51,893 bases of DNA from Lactococcus termiticola (GTDB lineage Bacteria; Bacillota; Bacilli; Lactobacillales; Streptococcaceae), in contig NZ_BFFO01000010.1 of assembly GCF_003116835.1 (NCBI RefSeq), positions 1 through 51,893 of the forward strand, in the 5' to 3' direction. Below the pieces are notes generated by a model. It ran no database searches. It was not told the DNA's origin and worked only from the letters and a program-made list of their open reading frames with translations. Position numbers and translations under genes: made by a program. Shown one piece after another: positions 35,464 to 45,823 of this stretch (its first letter is position 1; each line of letters begins with the position of its first letter).

Positions 35464-38400
35464 AGTCTTCTTCCTGCCCTTGGGCCTTTTTCTTCTTCTT
35501 CTTCTTCTTCTTCTTCCCAGCCAGGAGACCGAGACCTGTTGCAGCGATGAGGCCGAGACCCAGTCCAGAAAGTCCAAGACCTTCTTTGGTACCGGTGTCT
35601 GGAAGTGTATTTTGATTGCTGGTATCGCCATTATTGATGTAGCGAACACCTGGAGCTGCTCCGTAAGGGTAGTAAGCTGGCCCTGTGTTAGGAAGCAGGT
35701 TTTTATTTGCTGCACCTCCGCCTGTGCCTGGGCTGTTGCCAGGTTGGTTTGGTGCTGCGCTTGTAGAGCCACTATTGGATTCAGTGCTTGAGCCACTCTG
35801 TGATAGAGAGCTTGAGCTACTGTTTGACTGAGAAGCAGACTGGCTTGGCAAGCTACTTGTCGAATCACTCCGAGATTCTGAAATCGAGCTTGAGGTGCTT
35901 GATGACTCACTTTGCGACCTACTTGAAGAAAGTGAGCGTGAATCAGAGAGGGAAGCACTCTTTGAGCTACTGTTTGACAAGGATGTTGAGGTGCTGTCAG
36001 AACGGCTGTCTGAGAGTGACGTTGAATTGCTTGATGAAGTACTTGCTGATTCACTTCTTGAGTCTGAGAGTGATGAGCTGGTCGATATGCTTTCTGACAA
36101 TGATGTCGACGTGCTCTCTGAGCGACTGTCTGAAAGCGAGGTCGACTTACTTGCAGATGTACTTGCCGACTCACTTCTTGAAGCTGAAAGTGATCCGGAA
36201 CTACTCATTGACTCGCTAGCTGAGATTGAGGCTGATATTGATGATGAAAGTGATGAGCTCAATGACTGACTGTTTGAAATTGAGCTGGACTCGCTCATTG
36301 AGGCTGAGTTGGAGCTACTGTCTGAAAGCGAGGTCGACTTACTTTCTGAACGGCTGTTCGACAATGAGATAGATGTACTTACAGATTCACTTGAAGAGAT
36401 CGAAGCCGATCCGCTCAATGACGCTGAGTTAGAACTACTGTCTGAAAGCGATGTTGACGTACTTTCTGAACGGCTGTTCGACAATGAGATTGAGGTACTT
36501 ACTGACTCACTTGATGAGATTGAAGCCGAACCGCTCAATGACGCTGAGTGGGAACTACTGTCCGAAAGTGATTTTGAGGTGCTTTCAGAGCGACTCTCTG
36601 ACAATGAAATAGATGTACTTGCTGAATCAGAATCTGATTTTGAGGTACTGGTAGATTTACTCAATGATACTGAGGTCGACGTGCTTGAAGACTCACTTGT
36701 TGAGACTGAAGCTGAGCCACTCAATGACGCTGAGTTGGAGCTACTATTTGAAAGTGATGTCGATGTGCTTTCTGAGCGACTTTCTGAGACTGAGCTTGAA
36801 TTGCTCATTGACTCACTGTTTGAGATTGAGGTCGAAACAGATGATGACAGTGATGAACTCAAGGACTGGCTGTTAGAGATAGAGCTTGATGTACTTAGTG
36901 AAGCCGAGTTGGAGCTACTATCTGAGAGCGACTTGGAAGTACTCTGAGAACGACTCTCTGACAATGAAATCGATGTACTTGCAGATTCAGAATCTGATTT
37001 CGATGTACTGATTGAATTACTCAGCGACAGTGATGTCGACGTGCTTGATGACGTACTATCAGACTCACTTGTTGAGACTGAAGCTGAGCCACTCAATGAG
37101 GCAGAGTTCGAGCTACTATCTGAAAGTGAGGTCGATGTGCTTTCTGAGCGACTTTCTGAGACTGAGCTTGAATTGCTCATTGACTTGCTGTTCGAGATTG
37201 AGCTTGATACACTCAGTGAAGCTGAGTTGGAGCTACTGTCTGAAAGCGATGTCGATGTGCTTTGAGACCGGCTTTCTGATACTGAAATTGAGGTACTTGC
37301 AGATTCAGAATCTGATTTCGATGTACTGATTGACTTACTCAAAGAAAGTGACGTTGAAGTACTTGACGAAGTGCTTTCAGACTCACTTCTTGAGGCTGAA
37401 AGTGAACCTGAGGTGCTCAGCGATTCACTACCTGAGATTGAAGCTGATACTGAAGATGACAGTGATAAGCTCAATGATTGACTATTCGAGATTGAGCTTG
37501 ACTCGCTCATAGAAGCTGAGTTTGAACTGCTGTCTGAGATAGACTTAGAAGTACTCTGAGAACGGCTTTCTGATAATGAAATTGAGGTACTTGCAGATTC
37601 AGAATCTGATTTTGAGGTGCTGATAGACTTACTCAAAGAAAGCGACGTTGAAGTACTTGACGAAGTGCTTTCAGACTCACTTCTTGAAGCTGAAAGTGAA
37701 CCTGACGTACTCATTGACTCACTGCCAGAGATTGATGCTGAAACTGATGAAGAAAGTGATGAGCTCAACGACTCGCTGTTAGAGATAGAGCTAGATACAC
37801 TCAGTGATGCTGAGTTGGAGCTACTATCTGATAACGATGTTGAAGTACTCTGAGAACGGCTGTCTGACAATGAAATCGAAGCACTTGCTGAATCAGAATC
37901 TGATTTAGAGCTACTGATAGACTTACTCAAAGAAAGCGACGTTGAAGTACTTGACGAAGCACTATCCGACTCACTTCTCGAAGCAGAAATCGAACCTGAC
38001 CTACTCATTGACTCACTAGCAGAGATGGAGGCTGACACTGATGACGACAGTGATGAACTCAGCGACTCACTATTAGAGAGCGAACCAGACACAGACGAAG
38101 ACATTGAAGTACTCAAGGACTGACTCGTCGAAATCGAGCTCGAAGCGCTCAATGAAGCCGAATTTGAACTACTATCTGAAAGTGAGGTCGATGTGCTCTC
38201 CGACCGACTATCAGAAATCGAGGTCGAGTTACTTGACGAGGTGCTCTCCGACTCACTTCTCGAATCCGATAGCGACCTTGATGTACTGCTTGACTCACTG
38301 TTTGAAATCGAAGCGGACACAGAGAAGGAGATCGATGTACTCAAGGACTCACTGCCCACAATCGATGTCGACATTGATGATGACAATGACGAGCTCAGTG

Positions 38401-41400
38401 ACTGGCTGGTCGAGATAGATGATGAAGTCGACTGGCTGCTAGAGTCGTTGTTGGACAGTGATTTTGAAATCGATGTACTGATTGAGGTCGACACTGAATT
38501 TGACACAGAAGTCGAGTCTGACAGGCTGGCAGAAATACTTGAGCTTTCCTGATTAGACTGTGAATTACTCATAGAAAGTGAAGCGGATAAACTTTCACTG
38601 TCTACATTTGACCTTGAGTTGTTATCAGAGTTTGAAGCACTGACTGAGCGAGAACTGCTATTTGAAGCCGAATCAGAGATAGACTTAGAAACAGAGCTAC
38701 TTTCACTCAGACTGGATGAGAGACTGCTTGAAAGCGAGCTGGATACTGAGCTAGATCCGCTGGTCGAATTGCTAATGCTCTCACTCTTTGAAGCGCTCAG
38801 TGAATTGCTCAGGCTGAGTGAAGTTGATACTGAGCTCGAGTCTGACCTAGACAGCGATGTGCTTGAGCTCTCCTGGTTGGACTGGCTCTTGCTCAGTGAC
38901 AATGAAGCCGAGTATGAGGCTGACAGCGAGCTTGACAGGCTTGAGCTGGTCGACGTTGAGGCAGACTTAGAGGCTGACTCCTGGCCTGACTGGCTGTTGC
39001 TGGCTGACTTGCTGACCGAGTTGCTCTCAGAGAGTGAGCTTGACAGGCTTGAGCTGGTTGAGTTCGAGTCTGATGTGCTCTCGCTTGGGTTCATGCTCGG
39101 CCGGTTGGAAACGCTGGTCGAGGTCGAGATGCTGGCTGAGAGCGAGCTACTGTTGTTATTTGACAGGCTGGCTGATACTGAGCTTGATGCTGAACCGCTC
39201 AATGAGGCTGATTTAGAGAGCGAGCTTGATGCCGATTGGCTGGCTGACTGGCTCTTTGAGACATTGTTGCTCTGGCTGTTTGAGCTAGAGAGACTTGCTG
39301 ATTGACTCAGTGAAATCGAGGTCGAGACTGAGCTACTCAGTGATTGACTCAGGCTGTTTGAGACAGAATTTTGATCCGAGATAGACTTAGACTCTGATGT
39401 GCTCTGAGAACTGCTAAATGATACAGACTTAGAGGCTGAGGTCGATGAGCTCTCACTTTGTGACTTGCTGATAGAAAGCGAGCGAGAATCACGGTTGGCC
39501 TCTGAATTTGAGGTTGAAGTCGACAGACTGCTTGAAGTGCTCTTGTCTTCTGAAAGGCTCTGGCTGACAGAGGTCGATGCTGAGCCGGATTTAGAGGCTG
39601 AGGTCGATGTGCTCTCACTTGACGACAGGCTGGCTGACTCTGAGGCAGAATTTGAGGCTGAAGCCGATTCAGACTTAGAACGGCTTGCCGATGCTGAGCC
39701 CGTGTCGCTTGGATTGTCAGAGAGGCTGGCTGAGAGGCTGCTTGAAACAGAGATAGAGTCGCTTGAGCTGTTTGAACGGCTGATGCTGATCGATGTGCTC
39801 TTGCTTTGTGAATCAAAAATCGAGTTTGAGTCAGAAGTACTCTTACTCAGACTGATACTGCCACTTCTACTGGCTGATTTCGACAGACTCGCAGAAATCG
39901 AGCTCGATGAAGAATTTGACGTCGACGTTGAGTTTGACTTGCTGACCACAATCGAAAGCGAGCTAGAGTTTGAGCTTGATGTGCTCAATGAAGCTGAGTT
40001 GCTTCGTGAGTCCTGGATGCTCTGGCTCTTGCTGGCTGAGTTTGATTTACTGTTATCCATCGAGATAGAACCGCTGATGGATGACGACAGCGAGCTACTT
40101 AGTGAATGTTCATCACTGCTAGATGTGCTCAGGCTGAGTGAACTTGAGCTAGATTCACTGGCAGTCATCGACAGTGAGAGCGAGTCTGAGCTTGACGCTG
40201 ACAAGGAGATGCTGGTTGAATTACTCATCGAAGTCGAAATCTCAAATGACAGACTCTTGCTGGCTGAGTTTGAGGCAGACAGTGAGCTTGAGATAGAGTT
40301 TGAAGTACTCAGACTTGTTGACATCGACAGTGAGCTGGCAGTATCACGGACATAAGTGACCGTGACCGTTGTCGTGCCGGCCACATAGTTACCGTTGTAG
40401 TTGGTTATGCCAGAGGCAGACAGATTGCTACCGTAGGTCGTAGTGGTACCGTCAGGCTTTGTGACAGTCACGACAGAGTTCCAGAGGCCACCCTTGCTGT
40501 CTGTGATTTGATTGTCCCAGTTGTCAGTGGTCAGGTTACCACCCTGGAGACCAGTGTAGGTCTTTGGAGTATTTGTACCATCGAGGCCTGTCACGCTAGT
40601 GTTGACGGTCGCAGGAGAGGCCTTAAAGATGACCTGGAAGTCATTGGTTGAGGCTGTCCAGCTGTCTGGATTACTGGTATTTGATGTGATGGAGTAATTC
40701 CCGCTGTTATTGCTCTTGATAGCGTCTGCCTGGTCTTGGGATTCGCCGAGACCTGAATTATAGATGCTTCCGTTAGGTGCCTTGATACCTGCATATTCAT
40801 AGCCTGCTGGTGTATTGGCAATCGTTGGACCCGTCAGTGTCGTGTCGCTCCCCCCTGTGACGGATGAGCGACTTGGCAATGGACTAGCCGTTCCAGGATT
40901 GCCATTAGCCCCTGGTGTATTGGCATCATAGGCATAGGTCCAGTTTGAGGTCTGCGTGTTTGGCGTGTAGGTGACGACACCGTCAGGCAGGGCTTCATTG
41001 TTGAAGAGGACAGGATTGGTCACACTTGTGATGGTATAACCTGGCAATGTAGGCACTGTAAACGAATAGTCTACGCCTGCAGGATTGCTCTCACCTTGAG
41101 CCATCAGGCCGATGGTCGAACCTTGGGCAGCCTTAATGGTTGATGGCGAGAGGGTCTTGTTTGAGCCTGTCACATACTTGATGGTCTGGGTATTGGTGGT
41201 CGAAGTACCAGCCAGGGTCGCTTGTCCAAAGTCGATAGAAAAAGTGTTATATACTTTACCAGCAGAACCAGCAATACCAAGGGCCATACTAGCATTTAAC
41301 TTTTCACTCGCTGTGACAGTGGTGCTACCTGCAGTGTAAGAGATTGTCCCTGTTACCGTACCATCATTGTTGACAGCGGTTGGTGTCCATGAAAAGCTGA

Positions 41401-42256
41401 TATTTTCAGTTGTAGACAGTGAAGCTTGAACAGCAGCTTGGTAGATTCCATAGTTTTTAAGTACATTTGCTCCATCAAATGTCCCTGATGTTCCTGAACC
41501 AAGATTTCCGCTTGGGTCAGTCCCACGGATAACAACATATGGGTTTGTTGCATCATACCAGTCTGGAAAGGTACCGTAAGGGTTGCCTGTTAGATTAGTG
41601 TCTGTTGTATTATTTTTATGTACATCTCGTCCGATGAAAAGTGAGCTCTTTAGATTACCAATTCCGTACTGACTCCCTGTCCCTCCAGTACCGATTTTAG
41701 TCACATCTGGTGTTAAAATCAGACCGAAGCTATCACCGTCATTATTAGCTGAAATCGTCTTATAATTCGTTATCCCAGTAAAGCTGATAGGATGTGTCAT
41801 GTCAAAGTTCGCACCAAATACAGCGGCACCCGCAGTATTTGAGTTATCATTGACAAAGCTCATCTTGTAGTTAGTCGACTGCAGGTTTGGTGTATTGGTT
41901 CCAGTATCCGCCCAAATGGCTGGTTTTGTCCCTGATCCCACCAAATCCCAAAGCGTTTTGTTTTTCAAAACAGAACTGTTAAAGGTGTAATTAGCGGTAT
42001 CAGAAGCTTGGCCTGGTACCAGCGTCGAATTGAGGACGTCTCTCGTTTGCAGGGACTGGCCTGAGGGGATGGTCGTCCCGCTAGCTGTCCCATTTGTGTT
42101 TGCATCTGCTGCCTCAACGATGACGGCCTGCTCGACCATGCTTCCGCCGACCAGAGCTGAGACCGTTCCGATTGCCGCGTACATCCAGCGTTTCTTCGCC
42201 TTGTACATCCGATAATGCAACTTCGGATCCGACTGCAATTTGCCTTTTTTTTGCAT
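35462..42256 (-). CDS. Serine-rich repeat, LPxTG-anchored surface adhesin
   Basis: This 2264-residue surface protein has a long signal (1-49), with RMYKAKKRW at 16-24 being a KxYKxGKxW-type variant (Lys for Gly), and a cleavage-like VEA-AD. Residues about 70-360 resemble a bacterial L-type lectin: [35 protein letters not shown]. About 360-635 hold MucBP-like beta modules ([25 protein letters not shown]). About 640-2165 is almost pure S-x-S-x repeat, probably glycosylated. The C-terminus has LPNTG (2188-2192), LPDTG (2218-2222), a glycine/leucine-rich membrane helix and ten lysines. The SD is AAGGAAG. By family it should bind host or plant glycans. No SecA2/SecY2, Asp or glycosyltransferase genes are nearby, so export and glycosylation would depend on genes elsewhere. 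Flanked by pncB and nadD. Confidence 0.93.
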   Translation of the reverse strand: MQKKGKLQSDPKLHYRMYKAKKRWMYAAIGTVSALVGGSMVEQAVIVEAADANTNGTASGTTIPSGQSLQTRDVLNSTLVPGQASDTANYTFNSSVLKNKTLWDLVGSGTKPAIWADTGTNTPNLQSTNYKMSFVNDNSNTAGAAVFGANFDMTHPISFTGITNYKTISANNDGDSFGLILTPDVTKIGTGGTGSQYGIGNLKSSLFIGRDVHKNNTTDTNLTGNPYGTFPDWYDATNPYVVIRGTDPSGNLGSGTSGTFDGANVLKNYGIYQAAVQASLSTTENISFSWTPTAVNNDGTVTGTISYTAGSTTVTASEKLNASMALGIAGSAGKVYNTFSIDFGQATLAGTSTTNTQTIKYVTGSNKTLSPSTIKAAQGSTIGLMAQGESNPAGVDYSFTVPTLPGYTITSVTNPVLFNNEALPDGVVTYTPNTQTSNWTYAYDANTPGANGNPGTASPLPSRSSVTGGSDTTLTGPTIANTPAGYEYAGIKAPNGSIYNSGLGESQDQADAIKSNNSGNYSITSNTSNPDSWTASTNDFQVIFKASPATVNTSVTGLDGTNTPKTYTGLQGGNLTTDNWDNQITDSKGGLWNSVVTVTKPDGTTTTYGSNLSASGITNYNGNYVAGTTTVTVTYVRDTASSLSMSTSLSTSNSISSSLSASNSASKSLSFEISTSMSNSTSISLSASSSDSLSLSMTASESSSSSLSLSTSSSDEHSLSSSLSSSISGSISMDNSKSNSASKSQSIQDSRSNSASLSTSSSNSSSLSIVVSKSNSTSTSNSSSSSISASLSKSASRSGSISLSKSTSDSNSIFDSQSKSTSISISRSNSSSDSISVSSSLSASLSDNPSDTGSASASRSKSESASASNSASESASLSSSESTSTSASKSGSASTSVSQSLSEDKSTSSSLSTSTSNSEANRDSRSLSISKSQSESSSTSASKSVSFSSSQSTSESKSISDQNSVSNSLSQSLSSSVSTSISLSQSASLSSSNSQSNNVSKSQSASQSASSSLSKSASLSGSASSSVSASLSNNNSSSLSASISTSTSVSNRPSMNPSESTSDSNSTSSSLSSSLSESNSVSKSASNSQSGQESASKSASTSTSSSLSSSLSASYSASLSLSKSQSNQESSSTSLSRSDSSSVSTSLSLSNSLSASKSESISNSTSGSSSVSSSLSSSLSSSLSESSSVSKSISDSASNSSSRSVSASNSDNNSRSNVDSESLSASLSMSNSQSNQESSSISASLSDSTSVSNSVSTSISTSISKSLSNNDSSSQSTSSSISTSQSLSSSLSSSMSTSIVGSESLSTSISFSVSASISNSESSSTSRSLSDSRSESESTSSSNSTSISDSRSESTSTSLSDSSSNSASLSASSSISTSQSLSTSMSSSVSGSLSNSESLSSSLSSSVSASISASESMSRSGSISASRSESDSASSSTSTSLSLSKSISSSKSDSDSASASISLSDSRSQSTSTSLSDSSSNSASLSVSSSISNSESLSSSLSSSVSASISGSESMSTSGSLSASRSESESTSSSTSTSLSLSKSISTSKSDSESASTSISLSESRSQSTSKSISDSSSNSASMSESSSISNSQSLSLSLSSSVSASISGSESLSTSGSLSASRSESESTSSSTSTSLSLSKSISTSKSDSESASTSISVSESRSQSTSTSLSDSSSNSASLSVSSSISNSKSMSNSSSVSESRSESTSTSLSDSSSNSASLSGSASVSTSESDSTSSSTSTSLSLSNSISTSKSDSESASTSISLSESRSQSTSKSLSDSSSNSASLSTSSSISNSQSLSSSLSSSVSTSISNSESMSNSSSVSESRSESTSTSLSNSSSNSASLSGSASVSTSESSSTSTSVSLSKSTSTSKSDSDSASTSISLSESRSESTSKSLSDSSSHSASLSGSASISSSESVSTSISLSNSRSESTSTSLSDSSSNSASLSGSASISSSESVSTSISLSNSRSESKSTSLSDSSSNSASMSESSSISNSQSLSSSLSSSISASISASESMSSSGSLSASRSESASTSASKSTSLSDSRSESTSTSLSESISTSSSLSDSRSESASTSSSNSTSLSDSRSDSTSTSLSNSSSKSASLSDSRSLSSSRSQSESSSTSSSISESRSDSTSSLPSQSASQSNSSSSSLSQSGSSTESNSGSTSAAPNQPGNSPGTGGGAANKNLLPNTGPAYYPYGAAPGVRYINNGDTSNQNTLPDTGTKEGLGLSGLGLGLIAATGLGLLAGKKKKKKKKKKAQGQEED
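35491..35515 (+). repeat. (CTT)n microsatellite in the adhesin tail
   Basis: About eight CTT triplets in a row encode most of the ten-lysine run after the membrane helix. Slippage would change tail length in whole codons without breaking the frame. Confidence 0.85.
37265..38146. repeat. Three tandem 294-bp units inside the adhesin serine-rich region
   Basis: The same landmarks recur exactly 294 bases apart: ACTCACTTCT at 37381, 37675 and 37969, and TTACTCAAAGAAAG blocks at about 37335, 37629 and 37923. Each unit encodes 98 residues (S-x-S-x with a fixed order of the variable residue). Flanking units are related but more diverged. Such homogenised units suggest recent duplication or gene conversion. 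Confidence 0.8.
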
Positions 42257-42777
42257 TAAAATCTTCCTTCCCTTAAAAACTCCAAATCATTACTGACAAC
42301 TCCAGTTTCCCTAGAACTGTTGACTGAGATGTCAATCATTTGAATGACTATTGACATATATTAAGAAATATACATCCAAATAAATAAAATCCTTGCTAAA
42401 AAATCTCGTATATAGAGAGCTTTCATATATGTATGGAAAGCTTGATTTTTCCTGAGGTGATGGGTGTAAAAGCTCTGTTTTACCCTCTGTAGGAAGACAA
42501 CAGAAAAAACCTCTCAAAATTTCTTATCAAAGGTTCATATTTTTGTGCAGCAAAAAAAACCTCCTCATAAAACTCCAGTTAAGGCAAGACCTTGCTTCCT
42601 ACACAAGATCTATAAGATCTGTACGATCTATAATCTCCCAGCCTATCCTGAATTGATATGACCCAATTATAATATATAGATTAAATTTAATCAATACCAA
42701 AATGTCAATATGATAAAAATATGATAAAATTCCTTTTCAATATCACAATTTTATGAGAAATATGCTGAAAATCATAG
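42257..42777. promoter_or_regulatory. AT-rich adhesin-nadD divergent intergenic region
   Basis: This 530-base region has no gene. It contains a long inverted repeat TGTCAAT...ATTGACA with inner TCATT/AATGA arms (42330-42356), an AGCTTTC/GAAAGCT hairpin (42418-42442), three tandem 9-base GATCTATAA-type repeats (42607-42633) and two 11-base ATATGATAAAA copies (42708-42729). The adhesin start is 74 bases from the first repeat, so its transcript leader probably includes or begins near it. I cannot place the adhesin promoter with confidence. Confidence 0.55.
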
Positions 42778-42783
42778 TATAAT
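42778..42783 (+). promoter_or_regulatory. -10 box of nadD, 6 bases from the start codon
   Basis: TATAAT is followed by AAAGGC and then ATG 42790. The only purine-rich sequence (AAAGG) lies 1 base from the ATG, too close to act as a Shine-Dalgarno, so a leaderless transcript is predicted. No good -35 is seen. Confidence 0.5.
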
Positions 42784-42789
42784 AAAGGC

Positions 42790-43374
42790 ATGAAAAAAAG
42801 AATCGGAATCCTCGGCGGTAATTTCAACCCCATCCATAATATCCACCTGATGATCGCCGACCAGGTCGCTCAAAGGATGAAGCTGGACAAGGTCTATCTC
42901 ATGCCGGAATTTCTTCCTCCACATGTCGATGAAAAGACGACCATCCCTGCAGAACATCGCCTGCAGATGCTTGAACTCGCCATCTCAGCTAATGCCAGAC
43001 TCGCCATCGAAGACTGCGAAATCAAGCGGGGCGGTAAGTCCTATAGCTACGACACCATGCTAGAGCTCAAGGCTAAGCATCCTGATAATGACTACTTCTT
43101 CATCATTGGCGGTGACATGGTTGACTACCTGCCTAAGTGGCACAGGATCGACGAGCTTATCGAGCTGGTCAGCTTCATCGCCATCCAGCGGGGGGATGAG
43201 CAGGTCGAGTCAAAGTATCCTGTGACCTGGCTGGAGTTGCCGACTTCTAACCTTTCTAGTTCTGATATCCGGGAGATGATTGAGCAGGGGATTGAGCCGG
43301 CTTATTTAGTTCCTGAAGCTGTGCTTGAGTACATTAAAGAGAATGGACTTTATCAAAAAAATCCTAGCTTATGA
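42790..43374 (+). CDS. nadD: Nicotinate-nucleotide adenylyltransferase
   Basis: This 194-residue enzyme adenylates nicotinate mononucleotide to deamido-NAD. The nucleotidyltransferase motif GGNFNPIHNIHL is at 9-20 (the second His of the usual HxGH is kept as HNIH), and LSSSDIREMIEQG is the ISSTxIR-type motif that closes the site. The length is normal for the Gram-positive form. The start matches the family (MKKRIGILGG). In many lactic acid bacteria nadD is followed by yqeK and other genes, but here it stands alone with its own terminator. Confidence 0.96.
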   Translation: MKKRIGILGGNFNPIHNIHLMIADQVAQRMKLDKVYLMPEFLPPHVDEKTTIPAEHRLQMLELAISANARLAIEDCEIKRGGKSYSYDTMLELKAKHPDNDYFFIIGGDMVDYLPKWHRIDELIELVSFIAIQRGDEQVESKYPVTWLELPTSNLSSSDIREMIEQGIEPAYLVPEAVLEYIKENGLYQKNPSL

Positions 43375-43388
43375 GCTGGGATTTTTTT
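43355..43388 (+). terminator. Terminator after nadD
   Basis: AAATCCTAGCT-TATG-AGCTGGGATTT with one G-T pair, then seven T. The stem overlaps the stop codon. Confidence 0.85.
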
Positions 43389-43396
43389 GACGATTA

Positions 43397-43422
43397 TAAA
43401 AACACCCTATGAGGTGTTTTTA
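43397..43422. terminator. Bidirectional terminator, mainly for tmRNA
   Basis: AAAAACACC-CTAT-GAGGTGTTTTT lies about 33 bases beyond the tmRNA 3' end on the minus strand. Confidence 0.8.
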
Positions 43423-43454
43423 TTGGATAGGCTATCTATCATTAGCTTACTTAA

Positions 43455-43812
43455 TGGAGGCGAGGGGAGTCGAACCCCTGTCCAAGCGTCTTGCACACAT
43501 CAACCTCTACAACCATAGGACTTCCTTAAATCTTACTGGACGAGCAAGAAAGTCTCAAAGAAGAACATCCAGCGATGCCCTTTATCTCTTTTAGCCAGTC
43601 AGGACAAGCTGACTAACGTATCAGACTAAAGTTAGCACTTGAGCCCTGCCATCTGCGAGCAAAGCCAAGCGACACAGGCTGGGGTTTAGGCAGCTACTGC
43701 GTAAGTGTTTGTGTTATTTTTAGCAGTTATATTTATCTGCGGATGATTATCCTGATCCCTCAGCAGTTGCAGTTCATGGGCAGATAACGCCTGTCGAATC
43801 CAGAACGCCCCC
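43455..43812 (-). ncRNA. ssrA: tmRNA (SsrA)
   Basis: The minus strand begins GGGGGCGTTCTGGATTCGAC and ends in the tRNA-like GGTTCGACTCCCCTCGCCTCCA. The first seven and the last bases pair as an acceptor stem (with one G-T). The resume/tag frame is GCT AAA AAT AAC ACA AAC ACT TAC ..., giving AKNNTNTYAVAA and a stop, a proteolysis tag ending in AA as expected for ClpXP. The CCA is not encoded. The promoter has an extended -10 (TGCTATAAT, 43823-43828) about 10 bases upstream. The RNA rescues stalled ribosomes with SmpB, which is not in this window. Confidence 0.97.
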
Positions 43813-43884
43813 GTGAAGCCTTATTATAGCACATTTATGCTGGCTTGGGCAAGCTGACTGCTTGTCGAAATTCCTAGTCCCAGT

Positions 43885-44220
43885 CTAAAACTCCTCTTCA
43901 TCAATCTTCTGAATCTCTCTCAAGCGGGACAGCAGGACTTCGTCCCCAGCATAGTCCTCCAAGAGCCTATCAATCATCTGATTTCTGACAATGTAATTAC
44001 TATAAAGATGGAGCTTCTCCTCATAGCCTTCAAGGACCTTCTCGGTCCGCTTGATATTGTCATAGACGGCCTGGCGGGAAATGTCAAATTCCTCCGCAAT
44101 CTCGGCCAGACTGTAGTCATCAGCATAATAGAGCTCGATGTAGTTCATTTGTTTGTCTGTGAGTAAGGTCGCATAAAACTCAAAAAGTGAGTTCATCCGG
44201 TTGGTTTTTTCGATTTCCAT
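43885..44220 (-). CDS. ylxM: YlxM-like HTH protein (SRP-associated)
   Basis: This 111-residue helical protein of the UPF0122 family has a sigma-like HTH ([25 protein letters not shown] at about 34-58). YlxM normally lies next to ffh and stimulates the SRP GTPases in streptococci. Here it lies 8 bases after the mgtC remnant and upstream of the tmRNA gene, with no ffh in the window. No strong SD. Confidence 0.9.
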   Translation of the reverse strand: MEIEKTNRMNSLFEFYATLLTDKQMNYIELYYADDYSLAEIAEEFDISRQAVYDNIKRTEKVLEGYEEKLHLYSNYIVRNQMIDRLLEDYAGDEVLLSRLREIQKIDEEEF

Positions 44221-44228
44221 AAGACTTT

Positions 44229-44890
44229 CTAGTATTCAAGGAGCCTGAGGCTGGGCTCTTGATTCATGCGTTTGATAAATTGATAAAAATCCTGATCACC
44301 TCCGGCCTTGAGCTGGAGGCTGATTTTTTGTTGGTCAAATTCTCGCTTGATTTTAATGTTAATCAAGACCATCTCTTCTGCTTTAAGGCTCTCTTCGATA
44401 AAGGTCAGGGCATCAAAATCAGCGTCAAAGCTCATGAAGACCTGCTCTTGGAGCTGGTTGGGGAGCCATTTCATGTTCCGATGAAGGAGGGATTGAAAGA
44501 CGAGAATCATCAGCGTGGCAAAGATGCCGAGGAGATAGAGCCGGCCACCAATCGCCATGCCAATGCCTGCTGTCGCCCAGACACCGGCTGCAGTTGTCAA
44601 GCCATTGACCAAGTTATGACGGACAAAAATCATGCCCGCCCCAAGAAATCCAATGCCCGAGACGATTTGAGCAGCCACACGGGAAGGGTCAAAACTGACC
44701 TGTTGGCTGGCCAGATCCAAAAAGCCGTATTTGGAGACAAGCATGATTAGGCAGGCAGCGAGGGCAACAATCAAATGGGTCCTCACGCCCGCTTCTTTGA
44801 GGCGGTGGCCCCGCTCAAAGCCAATCGCATTGCCACAGCTGAAGCCAGGACCAGCTGGAGACTCCAGATGATTTCTTGATTCAGATGCAT
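44229..44890 (-). pseudogene. MgtC/SapB-family membrane protein, frameshifted near the N-terminus
   Basis: From ATG 44890 the frame reads MHLNQEIIWSLQLVLASA and then departs from the family, ending at a TGA at 44787-44789. The family sequence resumes one frame over as CGNAIGFERGHRLKEAGVRTH, followed by an open frame of 185 codons (from GTG 44786) with the MgtC membrane helices and a C-terminal ACT-like domain. A single missing base near 44840 restores the whole protein (about 220 residues). MgtC proteins support growth at low magnesium. Without the first helix and its ER-G motif the product is probably inactive unless frameshifting occurs. A sequencing error is possible. Confidence 0.8.
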
Positions 44891-45067
44891 ATTCAGTCTG
44901 CCTCCTTCCTCATCTCTTCCTATATACAGACCGTGATTTCTCTTATTATTTTATCATAAATGGCCCCTGAAAAAAAGCCATGCTGCTAACTCGCTAAAGC
45001 GAGAACAAGCAAACAGAAGTCGCTATGACGAACTTCCTGGCTAGCCCATTAAGAAAAAGACAAAAAA

Positions 45068-45096
45068 TTGTCGTTTTTCTTTTTTTCCGTTATAAT
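45068..45096 (+). promoter_or_regulatory. Promoter of the second two-component system
   Basis: -35 TTGTCG (45068-45073), a 17-base spacer and -10 TATAAT (45091-45096). The -10 ends 7 bases before ATG 45104, so the expected start point is the A of that codon. A GACAA/TTGTC hairpin overlaps the -35. Confidence 0.75.
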
Positions 45097-45103
45097 GAAA
45101 AGT

Positions 45104-45814
45104 ATGAAAAAGATGCTTATCGCAGATGACGATCGTGGGATTTTGACCCTCCTATCTTTTAATTTTAGGCAGGAAAAAGACTTCGAGGTTACGACTGCAA
45201 ATGATGGCCAGGAAGCTTTGGACATGGCCTTGAAAAATCCTTATGACCTGATCCTATTGGATCTGATGATGCCAAGTTATGACGGGATTGAAATCACAAA
45301 GAAATTGCGTAAAAAAGGGATTTATACGCCAATCTTGATTCTCACAGCCAGAGAAGACGACCAGATGAAGCTCAAGGGACTGGAATCCGGCTCTGACGAC
45401 TATCTGGATAAGACCACGCCCATGAAGGAAATCATCGCCCGGGCCAAAGGCCTCATCCGCCGTCACCAGCAATATGACCAGCAGTCTGGCTCTGACATGC
45501 CAGATGAAAAAACAAGCAAGGCCCAGCAGGACTTTGGTCGTCTCCATATCAACTATGATAAAAAGGTCATCCGCTTGGATGAACACCGCCTTGACCTGAC
45601 CAAACGTGAATTTGAGATTCTAGAAATGCTGATTGACCACGAGGGAGAGGTCATTTCACGGGAAGGCCTGATTCAGCACTTCTGGGGTGTGGATACGCCG
45701 ACGGAGACCCGGACTATCGACGTCCTCGTCAGCAAAATTCGCAAGAAGCTCGACAATCAATACATCAAGACCAAACGTGGCTTTGGTTACTATTTCGACC
45801 CTGCCAACTCATAG
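45104..45814 (+). CDS. OmpR-family response regulator 2 (PhoP-like)
   Basis: This 236-residue regulator has receiver residues DDD at 8-10, phosphorylated Asp53 (LILLDLMMPSYDG), Thr/Lys in ILTARED and DKTTP, and a winged helix (about 140-232, TRTIDVLVSKIRKKL, KRGFGYYF). A DKTTP instead of the usual xKPF at the end of the receiver is slightly unusual. I use ATG 45104 (MKKMLIADDD). Upstream ATGs overlap the -10 box. No Shine-Dalgarno precedes it, so translation appears leaderless. It lies 9 bases upstream of its kinase. Confidence 0.92.
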   Translation: MKKMLIADDDRGILTLLSFNFRQEKDFEVTTANDGQEALDMALKNPYDLILLDLMMPSYDGIEITKKLRKKGIYTPILILTAREDDQMKLKGLESGSDDYLDKTTPMKEIIARAKGLIRRHQQYDQQSGSDMPDEKTSKAQQDFGRLHINYDKKVIRLDEHRLDLTKREFEILEMLIDHEGEVISREGLIQHFWGVDTPTETRTIDVLVSKIRKKLDNQYIKTKRGFGYYFDPANS

Positions 45815-45823
45815 GATTAAATC

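Noticed and set aside
35800-40300. CRISPR-like array of repeated short units
   Set aside because: Units are in frame, variable, protein-coding S-x-S-x repeats, with no constant repeat and no unique spacers of fixed length.
36300-40355. Long plus-strand reading frames rich in Leu, Glu, Ser and Asp opposite the adhesin gene
   Set aside because: They are antisense to the serine-rich repeat. Regular serine codons on one strand produce open frames on the other. They have no start signals or family resemblance.
42332-42517. 61-codon minus-strand frame upstream of the adhesin
   Set aside because: Low-complexity translation of an AT-rich regulatory stretch, with no ribosome site and no recognisable motif.
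45000-45090. Transcription terminator directly before the second response regulator
   Set aside because: An AAAAGACAA/TTGTC-TTTTT hairpin exists, but no plus-strand gene lies upstream and the T-run is part of the promoter spacer. It is more likely an operator or chance.
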